From positions 1-64,000 of the IMG/VR virus record IMGVR_UViG_3300029258_002750: a DNA stretch of 64,000 nt; one strand, written 5' to 3'. Below the pieces are notes generated by a model. The model was not told the origin of the DNA. It worked only from the letters and a program-made list of their open reading frames with translations, and did not search any database. Position numbers and translations under genes: made by a program. This document shows, in pieces, positions 43,662 to 52,131 of the stretch (position 1 is the first letter of the stretch; each line of letters opens with the position of its first letter). This DNA comes from a virus.

Positions 43662-45065
43662 ATGCCCAAGCCGACCGAGTATCCGACTGTAGCTCTCACC
43701 AAGCTGAAGCTCGACAAGAAGATCAAGGCGCTCGTGCCCAGGCCATCGAAGGAGGACCGGGCCTCGCTCAAGGCGGGGCTCAGGGCCGAGGGGCAGAAGA
43801 AGCCTGTCTCGGTTCTCCCAGACTGGACCCTGGTGGACGGCTATACGCGCTACGAGCTGCTGAAGAACGACGGCGCCAAGAAGATCAAGTACGAGGTCGT
43901 GGCCAAGCCTCCGACCGAGGCCGATCTGCATCTCTTCGCGATCTCGGTCAACTTGGAGCGGCGCCAGCTCGATGACTTCCAGCGCGGCGAGCTGATCCTC
44001 TCGCGCAAGGAGATCGTCGAGCGGGTCCAGGCCCAGGCCGAGAAGGCGAGGACAGCTGGACGGCGCAGGGGCGGCGCGGCTGGCAGGGGCAAGCCGAAGC
44101 CGAGGAAGAGCAAGGAGGACTCGGGGGACACTCGTCCCCCAAGCACTCGTAGGGAGAAGGATCGCGGCCCGCGTTCGCGCGATCTCCTCGCCAAGGCCGG
44201 GGGCCTTCGGTCCGGCCGCCAGCTCGAGAAGATCGCCAAGATCAAGGACGTCGGTACGTCCGAGCAGCAGGCGCGGGTCCGAGAGAAGAAGGCCACCATC
44301 AACCAGGTCTACAACGAGATCCGCAAGGCAGAGAAGGCTGAGGAGGCGGCGAAGAAGGCGGCCAAGATCAAGCCCGAGGAACTGGGCGGCAAGGTCGTCC
44401 ATGCCGATGCGTTCGAGATGGAGGTCGAGAACCCTGGCACCGTGGACCTGGTCATTGTCGACCCGCCCTACGGGATCGCGCACGAGGCTAAGGGCATCAA
44501 GCAGGCCGGGGCGATGGTCTCGGTCTCCGAGGCCCTCGTCGAGTGGGGTCTGGAGGACGGCATCGCGATGATGGCCGACAGCCTAGCGCTGATCGACAAG
44601 CTCCTCCGGGCGGGCGGCTCCTACTACCTCTTCCTCGACCGCCTCCTGGTGACGCTCGCCTGGGAGCAGTCCATTCGGCTCGGGCTCAAGCCGCGCAACA
44701 CCGTCTACTGGGGGAAGACGAATCCTACACCGAGCGGCCGGGGCAACTGGTCCTCCGCTGTCGAGGCCATGATCTACGGCGTGAAGCCTGGGAAGAAGCA
44801 CACCTGGAACCTGCCCGGCGATGCGCCAAACCTCATCATGACGCCGGTTGTCGCAGGCAAGGAGCGCACCGACCACCGGACGCAGAAGCCCGAGGCCCTC
44901 TACCAGAAGCTCATGGAGGCCAGCTCCAATCCCGGCGACCTGGTCTGTGACTTCATGGCCGGGTCTGGGACATGCGGCGCAGTTGCGAGGAGGCTCAAGC
45001 GGCGCTTCATCCTGGTGGAGAAGCTCAAGAAGAACGTCAACCTCATCAAGGCGAGGTTGGCCTGA
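43662..45065 (+). CDS. ParB-domain / DNA methyltransferase fusion
   Basis: The protein has 467 residues. The N-terminal 100 residues have the ParB/Srx motif DGYTRYELLK; a basic linker of about 100 residues follows. The C-terminal half has IVDPPYGIA (motif IV) and CDFMAGSGTCGA (motif I), an N6-adenine or N4-cytosine MTase of beta order. Such fusions are common in actinophages and may methylate a ParB-recognised site. Confidence 0.82.
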   Translation: MPKPTEYPTVALTKLKLDKKIKALVPRPSKEDRASLKAGLRAEGQKKPVSVLPDWTLVDGYTRYELLKNDGAKKIKYEVVAKPPTEADLHLFAISVNLERRQLDDFQRGELILSRKEIVERVQAQAEKARTAGRRRGGAAGRGKPKPRKSKEDSGDTRPPSTRREKDRGPRSRDLLAKAGGLRSGRQLEKIAKIKDVGTSEQQARVREKKATINQVYNEIRKAEKAEEAAKKAAKIKPEELGGKVVHADAFEMEVENPGTVDLVIVDPPYGIAHEAKGIKQAGAMVSVSEALVEWGLEDGIAMMADSLALIDKLLRAGGSYYLFLDRLLVTLAWEQSIRLGLKPRNTVYWGKTNPTPSGRGNWSSAVEAMIYGVKPGKKHTWNLPGDAPNLIMTPVVAGKERTDHRTQKPEALYQKLMEASSNPGDLVCDFMAGSGTCGAVARRLKRRFILVEKLKKNVNLIKARLA

Positions 45066-45111
45066 TGATTCACACGTCCAAAGCCCAGGCGAAAAGCAAG
45101 GAGGTGAGGCA

Positions 45112-45297
45112 ATGGCGGGTGGTGCGTACGGTGTTCGCGCGAGCGAACGCGAGATCGGGAGGATCATGAGGCTCCACGACGAGGGGCTGAACTACGAGCA
45201 GATTGCTCGTCGGTTCAACCTGACCGCGCGAACGATCTCTAGGATCGTCAAGCGCGAGAAGGCGAAGCGCGGGCGGGGAGAGAAACAGCTCGCGTGA
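45112..45297 (+). CDS. Small HTH protein, 61 aa
   Basis: ATG 45112 has a strong ribosome binding site (AAGGAGGTGAGG). NYEQIARRFNLTARTISRIV is a helix-turn-helix of the sigma-4/resolvase kind, and the tail is basic. It is probably a DNA-binding regulator or homing-type accessory. Confidence 0.65.
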   Translation: MAGGAYGVRASEREIGRIMRLHDEGLNYEQIARRFNLTARTISRIVKREKAKRGRGEKQLA

Positions 45298-45521
45298 TCA
45301 GAGCGACGTGTCAATTCTGTAGGAGGCCGGTCTTCGTGGACGAGAGGGTACGGGCGACGATGGAGTTGCACAAGAACGCGAAGGGCGTGACGTGCGAGGG
45401 GTCAGGTCGCCGGATTGACCGGAGCCTGATCCCCTCCTGGCACCCGATGCACGTATGTGGGATGTTCTGCGATGGCCAAAGACGCACACGCGGCTGCTGC
45501 TCGACCTGCCCGGCGATCTGA
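45294..45521 (+). CDS. Zinc-ribbon frame fused to a foreign tail, 75 aa
   Basis: GTG 45294 overlaps the HTH stop. CQFCRRPVFVDE and a later Cys suggest a zinc ribbon. Its last 25 codons overlap the next gene in another frame and look unlike protein, so the natural C-terminus may have been lost in a deletion. Confidence 0.45.
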   Translation: MIRATCQFCRRPVFVDERVRATMELHKNAKGVTCEGSGRRIDRSLIPSWHPMHVCGMFCDGQRRTRGCCSTCPAI

Positions 45522-46072
45522 AGACTGACATCCTGACCGACACGGACCTGCTCTACTACAGTCTCTACGCGTGGGAGAAGCAGACCACTGAGAAGATGTT
45601 CGGCAGCTATCCCTTCCCGCCGAACCTCTACGAACGGAACTACGTCGAGTTCATCCTCGTGTTCGTCAAGCCCGGCAAGCCTCCCAAGTACGACTCGGCG
45701 ATCAAGGAAGCGTCGAAGCTCACGTCCGAGGAGTGGATGGAGTTGACCAAGCAGATCTGGTGGATCTACCCGGCCAACGTGGCCAGGAAAACAGGGCACC
45801 CGGCGCCGTTCCCCGAGGCACTGCCCAACCGGCTGATCAGCATGTACACCTTCGCGCAGACGGACGGGCACCCCGGCGACATCGTCCTCGATCCGTTCGC
45901 TGGCTGGGGGACGACCTGCGTCGCGGCCAAGCGGACCGGCCGGAGGTTCATCGGCATCGATGGTTCGCCGTCGTTCTGTCGAGAGGCGAACCACCTGCTG
46001 GCGGAAACACCGGTGACCGGCCCACGGGTCATGCCAGCCACGCAGCCCTCCAAAGGCGGCCTGGTAGAGTAG
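45455..46072 (+). pseudogene. DNA methyltransferase fragment lacking the catalytic motif
   Basis: The 205-residue frame has DPFAGWGTTCVAAKRTGRRF (motif I region) and the usual C-terminal half of a beta-order MTase. The DPPY/SPPY motif expected upstream is absent. The frame starts inside the previous gene. The most likely reading is a deletion that joined a zinc-ribbon gene to the C-terminal half of an MTase. It may still make a SAM-binding protein. Confidence 0.55.
46063..46070 (+). promoter_or_regulatory. GGTAGAGT promoter-like motif, leaderless spacing
   Basis: TAGAGT ends 6 nt before ATG 46077, inside the end of the previous frame. Confidence 0.45.
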
Positions 46073-46076
46073 GAGT

Positions 46077-46412
46077 ATGACGAATCCGGCTCACGTGCTG
46101 TGGCCGCCGCCAGGCTACTTCTGGTCCAAGAACCCGACCGTCACGACGCGGGACAAGACCGTCGTGATCTACCCGCTCGACGACGACGTTGTGGTAGGCG
46201 GCACGCAGCGCTACCAGCTCCCCGACGCGCCGGTCGAGCCGGGTTCCGTCTTCGTGGACGGCTACCTGTGGTCCCAGCCCACCGGAGAGCTGATCGCGCC
46301 CGATGGGACGCTCGCAGGCGAAGTGGACTTCATCACGGGTCTGCTCTCGATCGACACGACCGTGAGTTCAGGCATCACGTCGCGCCGCGCGCAGTATGTC
46401 GTCGCGGCTTGA
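46077..46412 (+). CDS. Hypothetical protein, 111 aa
   Basis: It is beta-rich (KTVVIYPLDDDVVVGGTQRY, GELIAPDGTLAGEVDF), resembling small structural or baseplate-like domains, but no family is clear. The promoter motif lies 6 nt before the ATG. Confidence 0.55.
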   Translation: MTNPAHVLWPPPGYFWSKNPTVTTRDKTVVIYPLDDDVVVGGTQRYQLPDAPVEPGSVFVDGYLWSQPTGELIAPDGTLAGEVDFITGLLSIDTTVSSGITSRRAQYVVAA

Positions 46413-46623
46413 GGTGACCGGCGAGTTCCACCAGGTCGACAGGCCGAACGGGCCGATCTCTAAGCACTACAACGAGGCGATGGAGCCGCTCCGCGTGTTG
46501 TTGAGAGAGCCCTCCGCCGTCGAGCGGCTGGCCGCACTGGAGGATCCCGAGATCGCTGCGCGGGTAGCGAGGTGTGATCGGTTCCGTTCTTACTACGGGA
46601 CGGTCGAGAGCACGAACCTCTAG
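46396..46623 (+). CDS. Small protein with long-form PSAVERLAALEDPEIAAR
   Basis: The protein has 75 residues. Beyond a short N-terminal part, REPSAVERLAALEDPEIAAR and a following helix are the best match to the consensus of the recurrent peptide. The start overlaps the previous gene by 17 nt. Confidence 0.58.
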   Translation: MSSRLEVTGEFHQVDRPNGPISKHYNEAMEPLRVLLREPSAVERLAALEDPEIAARVARCDRFRSYYGTVESTNL

Positions 46624-46631
46624 GGTAGAAC
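46623..46631 (+). promoter_or_regulatory. GGGTAGAAC promoter-like motif before the Dam-like gene
   Basis: It overlaps the stop of the previous gene; GTG 46657 starts 26 nt later after GAGAGAGG. Confidence 0.52.
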
Positions 46632-46656
46632 GATAGCGTCCGAGAGAGGTCGGCCG

Positions 46657-47481
46657 GTGTTCTACTACTACGGGGCGAAGAACCGCTACGCCAAGCGCTA
46701 TCCGGCTCCGCAGCACTCGCTGATCGTGGAGCCGTTCGCGGGCTCTGCCGGATACGCCATGCGTCACCTGGAGCAGGATGGTGGCCTGCGCGCGGTGCTG
46801 GTCGAGAAGGACCCGCGCGTCGCCGAGCTGTGGCGGCGGCTGCTGGGGATGTCCCCCGAGGAGGTCGAGAGCTACCCGCTACCGGACGTCGGTGATCGGA
46901 CCACGGACTACTTCATCATGTGCTCGGCCGCGAGCAACGCTCTGGCGAAGTGCAAGACGTTCAAGGTGACCGAGCGTGCCGCGACTGAGTTCCGCAGGAT
47001 GCGGCGGCGGGTGGCGAGGATCCTGCGAGCTGTACGCGGCCGGGTCGAGGTCATCGAGGGTGACTACACGCGGGCGCCGAACGATGAGGCGACATGGTTC
47101 ATCGATCCGCCCTACCAGGTGCCAGCTGACTCCGCGTCTCGCGCGGCGAACCCGGCGGGCATGGGATACGCGCGCGGTTGTGACGCCTCGTCGATGGACT
47201 ACAGGCGGCTCGCGCGCTGGTGTCGGTCTCGCCGGGGCCAGGTGATCGTGTGCGAGTACGCTTCGGCAACCTGGCTACCGTTCCGACCGCTGGTGAATGC
47301 GCAGAACGCCTCCGGCAAGAAGCACCTGGAGGGGGTGTGGGAAGCGAGCGAGCGGTGTCCAGGGTGCGCTGCGCTCATGCGCCTCAACGGGTCGTCGTGG
47401 GAGTGCTCTTGCGGCTCGCGCGTGCGGTACCTGCCACTGAACGAGGAGACATGCAAGCTCATTACCCGCAATCGATCGTGA
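46657..47481 (+). CDS. N6-adenine DNA methyltransferase (D12/Dam class)
   Basis: The protein has 274 residues from GTG 46657. YYGAKNRY, EPFAGSAGYAM (SAM motif I) and FIDPPYQVP (motif IV) are in the alpha order of the D12 class. The C-terminus has an added zinc ribbon (CPGC ... CSCG), unusual for Dam. It probably modifies phage DNA for protection. Confidence 0.82.
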   Translation: MFYYYGAKNRYAKRYPAPQHSLIVEPFAGSAGYAMRHLEQDGGLRAVLVEKDPRVAELWRRLLGMSPEEVESYPLPDVGDRTTDYFIMCSAASNALAKCKTFKVTERAATEFRRMRRRVARILRAVRGRVEVIEGDYTRAPNDEATWFIDPPYQVPADSASRAANPAGMGYARGCDASSMDYRRLARWCRSRRGQVIVCEYASATWLPFRPLVNAQNASGKKHLEGVWEASERCPGCAALMRLNGSSWECSCGSRVRYLPLNEETCKLITRNRS

Positions 47482-48113
47482 GCGGGGGTCAGACGGGGGC
47501 CGATCGTGGTGGCCTGATCGCTGCCGCGATCCTCGGCTACCTCCACGGTGGCTACTGTACCGACGACCGGAAAGCCGAGGACGGCAAGATCCCCGACTGC
47601 TACCCGATGACGCCGTGCGGGTCGGGCCTCTACCCGGACCGGACGCGCATGAACGTCGAGTGCTCTGACGCGACGATCGTGTTCACGCGGGAGGAGCACG
47701 CGAGCGGGGGGTCGGCGCTGACCCTGAAGCTCGCGAAGCAGTATCACCGCCCGGCGATGCACGTCTGGCTAGAGCCGGACCGCCCGAAGGAGTCCAACGC
47801 CCAGGTCGCGAAGGCGATCCGCGCCTGGCTGGCCCAGGTCCGGCCCCGGGACCTGAACGTCGCTGGCCAGCGCGAGAGCAAGGCGCCTGGGATCCAAGAT
47901 CAGGTCGCAGAGGTGATGCTCCTGGCCCTCCAGAGCCCCTCTCGCTGCGTCTGCGGGCGTGAAATCCCGGATTCGATCTGGGAGTCGGCCCGAGCCCAGG
48001 ACAAGCCTCTCGTGTGCTCCCAGTGCGACCACACGACGTGGTGGAACGACTTCGACCCGGGTGACGTAAGTCTTGAAGAATCGGTGACACCCTCTGTCGA
48101 TCCAAGAGGGTAG
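47451..48113 (+). CDS. SLOG-family (YpsA/LOG-like) nucleotide-binding protein
   Basis: The protein has 220 residues from ATG 47451 with ACGAGGAGAC upstream. SGGQTGADRGGLIAA is the Rossmann glycine motif of 'putative molybdenum carrier'/SLOG proteins, which bind nucleotides. A C-terminal CVCG ... CSQCD zinc ribbon follows. SLOG proteins occur in phage-defence and nucleotide-signalling contexts; the role here is unknown. Confidence 0.68.
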   Translation: MQAHYPQSIVSGGQTGADRGGLIAAAILGYLHGGYCTDDRKAEDGKIPDCYPMTPCGSGLYPDRTRMNVECSDATIVFTREEHASGGSALTLKLAKQYHRPAMHVWLEPDRPKESNAQVAKAIRAWLAQVRPRDLNVAGQRESKAPGIQDQVAEVMLLALQSPSRCVCGREIPDSIWESARAQDKPLVCSQCDHTTWWNDFDPGDVSLEESVTPSVDPRG

Positions 48114-48116
48114 AAC
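48108..48116 (+). promoter_or_regulatory. GGGTAGAAC promoter-like motif, leaderless spacing
   Basis: TAGAAC ends 6 nt before ATG 48123 of the helicase. Confidence 0.58.
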
Positions 48117-48122
48117 GGGGGT

Positions 48123-49613
48123 ATGAGTTCCGCATCTCTTGAGGAGACACTGCCTGCCGCCATCATTCGGGGTGAACTAGGTATTCGTCTCGACGAGCTG
48201 GATGATGACCAGCGGGAGTTCCTCGAGCAGCAACTCACCCTGGTCTCGCGGCCTTGGGGGGACAACCCGCCCAGGACGGTCCGCTGCTACCGGGAGGAGG
48301 ACGGCTACCTCTGGATCCCACGCCACTTCGAGCCGATGTCGATGTGGCAGCTGGTCGAGGAGTGGGCGTGGACCACCGGCCGCCGCTACCAGTTCCGGGT
48401 CAAGGCGACGCTCGATCCCGAGCGCGGCCAGGTCAAGGCCGTACCAGCAATGATCGAGTACCTCAAGCGCCACGGCGCAGGCGTGCTCTGCTCGGGCACG
48501 GGTACCGGGAAGACGGTGTCGGGGCTGGTCATCGGCGCCCAGTTCGAGAGCTTCATCGGTATTCCGGTCTACAACGGACACATGGTCGATCACTGGACCG
48601 AGGACGCGATGAAGGTGCTCGGTCTCTCCGAGGATGACATCGGGATCGTGCAGAGCGACCGATGCGATCTGGGCAGGCCGGTCACGATCATGATGATCCA
48701 GAGCCTCCTCGCTCGCAGGTACCCGGACGAGCTGTACGAGCAGATCGGGTTCCTGATCGGCGACGAGACGCCGCACTTCGGCGCCCCGGAGTGGAAGGAC
48801 ACGGTGGGGCTGTTCCCGGCCCGATACCGACTCGGGCTTACCGCCAATCCGACCAGAAAGGACGGGCTCGACCAGATCATCAACTGGACGTTCGGCGAGG
48901 TCGGCTACACCGCCAAGCGCATCCGTACGGGGGCTGTCCAGGCCCCAACGGTAACGGCGATCTTCTGGAAGAAGACCTACCCGTGGGGCTCCTACTGCAA
49001 GTGGGAGAAGGACTCGTCCGGCCAGTGGGAGATGGGCGATGAGGGGCACCCGTCCAAGTACGACAACGTGCTCGCTGGCGACGAGGACCGTACCGACATG
49101 CTCGTCGAGGAGATCAAGAACGCGGCCGTCAAGCAGCGGTCGATTCTGGTGTTCTCCTCCCGTGTCGACCACCTGGTGGAGATGCGAGAGAAGCTCTCCC
49201 GGCTCCTCGATCCTCTAACAGCGATCGAGCGCCTGGCGCGGCTTCGCGCACCGCCGCCGAACATGCCAGTGACCGGCCACCTGAAGAGGGGGCTGAAGGT
49301 GAACCAGCGCGCGTGGGTGCTCAAGGCGGACATCATCTTCGCGACCTTCGCGATGGCGCGAGACGCCTTCGACGCGCCCAAGCTCGATACCGAGTTCTTC
49401 GGGACGCCGCCGGGCGATCCCGAGCAGCCAGCTGGTCGGTTGCGCGAGAAGGCCGAAGGGCACGACCGCAAGCCGCTGATGATTGTCGAGGTCTACGAGG
49501 ACACGCCGTATGGGCGCGACAAGTGGTGCAAGCGGCGAGACTGGTTCAGGAGGCGAGGGTTCAAGGTTCAGGAAGTTACCCGGGTTCCTCCCCGGGGCAA
49601 GGGGCGCAAGTGA
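48123..49613 (+). CDS. SF2 helicase with an inserted recurrent peptide
   Basis: The protein has 496 residues. GTGTGKTVSGL (motif I), LIGDETPHFG (motif II, DETPH) and RSILVFSSRVDHL fit a DEAD/DEAH-type SF2 helicase. DPLTAIERLARLRAPP, a copy of the recurrent peptide, interrupts the second RecA lobe. It may act in recombination or repair. Confidence 0.82.
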   Translation: MSSASLEETLPAAIIRGELGIRLDELDDDQREFLEQQLTLVSRPWGDNPPRTVRCYREEDGYLWIPRHFEPMSMWQLVEEWAWTTGRRYQFRVKATLDPERGQVKAVPAMIEYLKRHGAGVLCSGTGTGKTVSGLVIGAQFESFIGIPVYNGHMVDHWTEDAMKVLGLSEDDIGIVQSDRCDLGRPVTIMMIQSLLARRYPDELYEQIGFLIGDETPHFGAPEWKDTVGLFPARYRLGLTANPTRKDGLDQIINWTFGEVGYTAKRIRTGAVQAPTVTAIFWKKTYPWGSYCKWEKDSSGQWEMGDEGHPSKYDNVLAGDEDRTDMLVEEIKNAAVKQRSILVFSSRVDHLVEMREKLSRLLDPLTAIERLARLRAPPPNMPVTGHLKRGLKVNQRAWVLKADIIFATFAMARDAFDAPKLDTEFFGTPPGDPEQPAGRLREKAEGHDRKPLMIVEVYEDTPYGRDKWCKRRDWFRRRGFKVQEVTRVPPRGKGRK

Positions 49614-50128
49614 CCGGCGGTACCGGCGGCGACTGGGCGCAGTTCATCAGCTACGACTCGGCTGAGGAGCGACAACGGGCGCTCGCGCGAAAGCGCAGGC
49701 GTTACCGGACCGACGATGCTTATCGCAAGGCGAAGCAGGCTGCGTCGCGGGCGCGCTACAAGCCGAAGGGCCGGAAGAAGCGGAGCGGCCGGGGGCGAAA
49801 CAAGCCGCGCCCGTACCCCTACCAGGGTCGGGTGATCCTCCTCGTTGGGCTGGGCCAGTTTTCCGACGAGACGGGCGTCAGCAAGGCGACCCTGCGGCGC
49901 TACGAGGACAAGGGGATTATCCCCATCAACCGGATCATCGACGAGCGCGGGCGGCGCTGGTACCCGAAGGAGTTCGTAAACTGGCTCGCGCCGCTCTTGA
50001 TCGGCCAATCCCAGAAGAGGGAACCGCACTGGAGTCTGAAGGCCCGGGTAGAACGGGAGTGGGGAAAGGCGCTCGCCGAGGGTATGCCCGTCCTGAAGGA
50101 GGAACAAGATGGCCGAGACGACGACTGA
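49610..50128 (+). CDS. MerR-type HTH protein with basic N-terminus
   Basis: The protein has 172 residues from GTG 49610. The first 70 residues are strongly basic (RKRRRYRTDDAYRKAKQ ... KGRKKRSGRGR). Then ETGVSKATLRRYEDKGIIP followed by RWYPKEFVNWL is a MerR-like winged helix. It is probably a transcription regulator or DNA-packaging protein. It overlaps the next gene by 20 nt. Confidence 0.62.
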   Translation: MTGGTGGDWAQFISYDSAEERQRALARKRRRYRTDDAYRKAKQAASRARYKPKGRKKRSGRGRNKPRPYPYQGRVILLVGLGQFSDETGVSKATLRRYEDKGIIPINRIIDERGRRWYPKEFVNWLAPLLIGQSQKREPHWSLKARVEREWGKALAEGMPVLKEEQDGRDDD

Positions 50129-50474
50129 ACCTGTTGCCCCCTCGATTGTTGCAGCGACCACGATCACGGTCCTGCGCACTGTCAAGGTGGGGACCGACGA
50201 CTCGGACGGCGAGTCCGAGCTGACCGAGACCCTCGAGGTCCACAAGTTCGCCGTGCAGCCCGCCATCGCCAAGGCCGGGCTGTCCGTGCGGAAGAGCAAG
50301 CAGACCGTGCGCGGCGACTGGGTTGCCGGTGAGGTCACGCTCGGCGTCGACCGTCCCTGCTACATGGAGGAGCTTCCCCAGGGAGCCGAGGTCGCCTACG
50401 ATCTGGTCAAGGAGCGGATGCAGGTCGAGCTGCCGAAGATGCTCGCGGCGCTGGATCAGCTGGCCAAGTCCTGA
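50109..50474 (+). CDS. Hypothetical protein, 121 aa
   Basis: ATG 50109. It has a beta-rich start (ITVLRTVKVGTDDSDG), with repeated KVG/EVTL strands, and a short helix at the end. No family recognised. It lies between the MerR-like gene and recA. Confidence 0.55.
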   Translation: MAETTTEPVAPSIVAATTITVLRTVKVGTDDSDGESELTETLEVHKFAVQPAIAKAGLSVRKSKQTVRGDWVAGEVTLGVDRPCYMEELPQGAEVAYDLVKERMQVELPKMLAALDQLAKS

Positions 50475-51733
50475 TGGCGGCTGCCAAGAAGAAGGCCGCC
50501 AAGAAGAAGAAGACTGCGAAGAAGGCCGCCGCTAAGAAGGCGGCTCCCAAGAAGGCGGCCAAGAAGAAGAAGGCCGAGGAAGACGGCTTCGCTGCGTTCA
50601 CGGCCCAAGCCAAGAAGGCGTGGCCGGACACGATCATCGTCGCGTCCGAGGGCGTGCAGGAGATTCCCTGCTTCTCGACGGGCAACATCGGCCTCGACAT
50701 CGCGACGTTCGGCGGCTGGCGGCGTGGGCGCATTCACCGGATCTACGGGCTCGAGAAGGCGGGGAAGACCGGCACGATGCTCAACTCGGTCCTCGCCTGG
50801 CAGAAGCACTGTGCGCTCTGCTACAAGCGGGGTCCGTGCGAGCACGGGGAGGAGTCCGGCGTCGACCGGCCGAAGGCGCCAGCTCTCTACATCGACGCCG
50901 AGCACAGGCTCGCCGATATGTGGAAGCGCGTGGCCGATCACGGTATTGACCTGGACCGGATTCTCGTGCAGCAACCGCCGACCGGACAACACGTCGTCGA
51001 CTTCGTCGACTCGGCGATCCGGGAGAAGGGCGCGAACATCGGTCTCGTGGTCGTCGACTCGGTCGCGCACATCACGTCGAAGGAGGAGATCGATAAGGCG
51101 ACCATGAAGGGCCGGACGATGGCCGTCAACGCGCAGCTCATCAACCGGGCCGTGCGCAAGTGGACGGCGGCGGTCTGCGCGCTGGGCATCTCCAGTGAGA
51201 AGAAGCCGACGATTCTCCTCGTCAACCAGCTGCGACAGTCGCCCGACCAGTTCAAGCCGGAGGTTCAGACCGGCGGCAAGGGGCTCGACTACGCGACCAG
51301 TCTGGACCTGCGCCTGTCGGCTGGGAAGTACCACTACGTGGTCCCCACCAAGGACGGGAAGGGCTGGGAGGACAAGGTCCCCAAGTTCTCGAAGAGCGGC
51401 CAGGGGTGGAAGCCTGACCCTGACGCGGCGCCGGACTACGTGGAGATCAACTACCGCGTGACGAAGTCCGGCGTCTGCCCGAACGGGCGCTACGGTTCGT
51501 TCCAGTACTGGCTGCGGCCGACGCACGGGCGCCGGATCGGCGACCCCGACAACATGGGTCGTCTGTGGGAGTACTCGCGGAAGTACCTCATGGAGAAGGT
51601 CGGGCGGAACTACAGTATCCTCGGTATCGAGGCCAGCACACAGAACGCGCTCAAGAACCAGTTCGTCAACGACCCGGACGCGGTTGAGAAAGCGTGGTCC
51701 ACGCTCGTGTCGGTGCTGTCGGAGCTGTCGTGA
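50474..51733 (+). CDS. recA: RecA recombinase with an H1-like basic N-terminal tail
   Basis: The protein has 419 residues. IYGLEKAGKTGTML is Walker A and LVVVDSVAHITSK the Walker B region; LLVNQLRQ is the L2-side motif of RecA. The first 35 residues are almost all Ala and Lys (AAKKKAAKKKKTAKK), as in histone H1-like tails, which is unusual for RecA and may bind DNA. ATG overlaps the previous stop. Confidence 0.87.
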   Translation: MAAAKKKAAKKKKTAKKAAAKKAAPKKAAKKKKAEEDGFAAFTAQAKKAWPDTIIVASEGVQEIPCFSTGNIGLDIATFGGWRRGRIHRIYGLEKAGKTGTMLNSVLAWQKHCALCYKRGPCEHGEESGVDRPKAPALYIDAEHRLADMWKRVADHGIDLDRILVQQPPTGQHVVDFVDSAIREKGANIGLVVVDSVAHITSKEEIDKATMKGRTMAVNAQLINRAVRKWTAAVCALGISSEKKPTILLVNQLRQSPDQFKPEVQTGGKGLDYATSLDLRLSAGKYHYVVPTKDGKGWEDKVPKFSKSGQGWKPDPDAAPDYVEINYRVTKSGVCPNGRYGSFQYWLRPTHGRRIGDPDNMGRLWEYSRKYLMEKVGRNYSILGIEASTQNALKNQFVNDPDAVEKAWSTLVSVLSELS

Positions 51734-52131
51734 GCGGGCCTCGCTACTTCGATGAGGTTCACCGTGCCGAGGGTCCCGACTACTTCGGCAAGGCGAACAA
51801 GCCGAAGACCGGCGACTGGAAGCAGCACGAGAAGGACATCGCCGAGCGCACCGGCGAGCATCAAGTGCGCGGGTCCGGCAACCAACCGGGCCGCCCCGGC
51901 GATACGATGGGGGCCGACTGCCTCCGCGATGGCAAGCTGTCGCAGGGGGCCGGGATCACGATCAAGGCGAGCTGGCTCAGGAAGCTCATCGACGAGGCTC
52001 TCAACATGGGGAGGCGGCCGGTCCTCGAGGTTCGGCTCGCAAAGGCCGAGACGCCTGTGCCCCGCGATTGGGTCTTCATTCCTGCGGCCGACTACGACGA
52101 CCTACGGGAGCGCGCTGGATGGTCGACATAG
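51730..52131 (+). CDS. Probable Holliday junction resolvase-like nuclease, degenerate
   Basis: The protein has 133 residues from GTG 51730. GSGNQPGRPGDTMGADCL followed by ITIKASWLRKLIDEALNMGRRP has the framework of the phage PD-(D/E)XK Holliday junction resolvase-like family. The expected E-x-K is not clear, so it may be inactive. It lies between recA and the Cas4-like nuclease. Confidence 0.45.
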   Translation: MSGPRYFDEVHRAEGPDYFGKANKPKTGDWKQHEKDIAERTGEHQVRGSGNQPGRPGDTMGADCLRDGKLSQGAGITIKASWLRKLIDEALNMGRRPVLEVRLAKAETPVPRDWVFIPAADYDDLRERAGWST

